DNA from: Halanaerobiaceae bacterium ANBcell28
GTDB taxonomy: Bacteria > Bacillota > Halanaerobiia > Halanaerobiales > DTU029
DNA length: 33,883 nucleotides
Assembly (NCBI GenBank): GCA_037623315.1
Contig: JBBJJH010000004.1
Location: forward strand, 155,403 to 189,285
Direction of reading: 5' to 3'
Part shown: piece by piece, positions 33,716-33,883 of the stretch
Layout of the letters: each line of letters starts with the position of its first letter
Numbering within the stretch: position 1 is the first letter of the stretch
The notes under the pieces: model-generated
Told to the model about the DNA's origin: nothing
The model's database searches: none
Seen by the model: only the letters and a program-made list of their open reading frames with translations
Translations under genes and position numbers: made by a program

Positions 33716-33751
33716 ATGCAGAAAGAACTGTTTATATGGTTCTTTCTGCAT
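33716..33751. terminator. Perfect 13-bp hairpin, terminator-like on both strands
   Basis: ATGCAGAAAGAAC (33716-33728) pairs perfectly with GTTCTTTCTGCAT (33739-33751) around a 10-base loop. On the + strand no T-run follows. On the - strand six T follow, so it is the better terminator for a gene coming from beyond the right end. It likely serves both directions. Confidence 0.75.
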
Positions 33752-33883
33752 ATGACTTATAGAATTTATTTTTATTATAATTATTAAAATTATTAGGAAT
33801 TTTATGTTTTGATAAATGTTTTTATTTATTATTTAAGGGTCTTTCATAATACCCTAATATAAATTTTTAAAAAATAAAATACT

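Noticed and set aside
1-33883. CRISPR arrays, tRNA or rRNA genes and intact insertion sequences
   Set aside because: No regularly spaced repeats, cloverleaf-like sequences, rRNA-like segments or transposase genes were seen.

Overview
The window is AT-rich, and every gene I can support lies on the + strand. It suggests a spore-forming, anaerobic, saccharolytic Firmicute with an outer membrane, and Halanaerobiales is my best guess. This is an inference from three things: a Spo0A C-terminal part very close to Bacillus Spo0A, a secreted beta-rich protein ending in Phe like an outer-membrane barrel, and ABC solute-binding proteins with signal peptidase I-type leaders and no lipobox.

Region 1 (1-5461) is chromosomal backbone. 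It holds the 3' part of spo0A, then a tight cell-division/envelope cluster (SteA-like, SteB/MctB-like, a family 2 glycosyltransferase, a WecA/MraY-like membrane protein). Next come ornithine carbamoyltransferase behind a consensus promoter, a small membrane protein and a good terminator.

Region 2 (5582-15121) is an intracellular glucuronoxylan-oligomer module: LacI regulator 1, mannonate dehydratase, GH67 alpha-glucuronidase, GH3 beta-xylosidase, LacI regulator 2 and a secreted solute-binding protein. Perfect palindromes AAACCGGTTT occur six times, all between genes of this module or just before the next operon, and mark a local regulon. The two LacI proteins are close paralogs.

Region 3 (15319-27658) is a tightly spaced operon of seven genes that I consider the least-described system here: a secreted NHL-propeller/TPR/YIP1 membrane protein, a large secreted DUF5696-like protein, a permease pair, a 1002-residue solute-binding protein with two carbohydrate-binding-like domains, and a second permease pair. 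It has four permeases and no ATPase.

Region 4 (27854-31499) has three GH10 xylanases in a row with three different predicted locations: cytoplasm, secreted, lipoprotein. Region 5 (31500-33883) is a long AT-rich gap with one GC-rich hairpin, then the barrel-like protein and a bidirectional-looking terminator.

The genes can be read as one pathway. Secreted and lipoprotein GH10 enzymes cut xylan, the barrel may let oligomers cross the outer membrane, solute-binding proteins and permeases import them, and cytoplasmic GH10, GH67 and GH3 enzymes finish the breakdown. UxuA then feeds the released glucuronate branch towards 2-keto-3-deoxygluconate. The flow is inferred from families and location, not shown.
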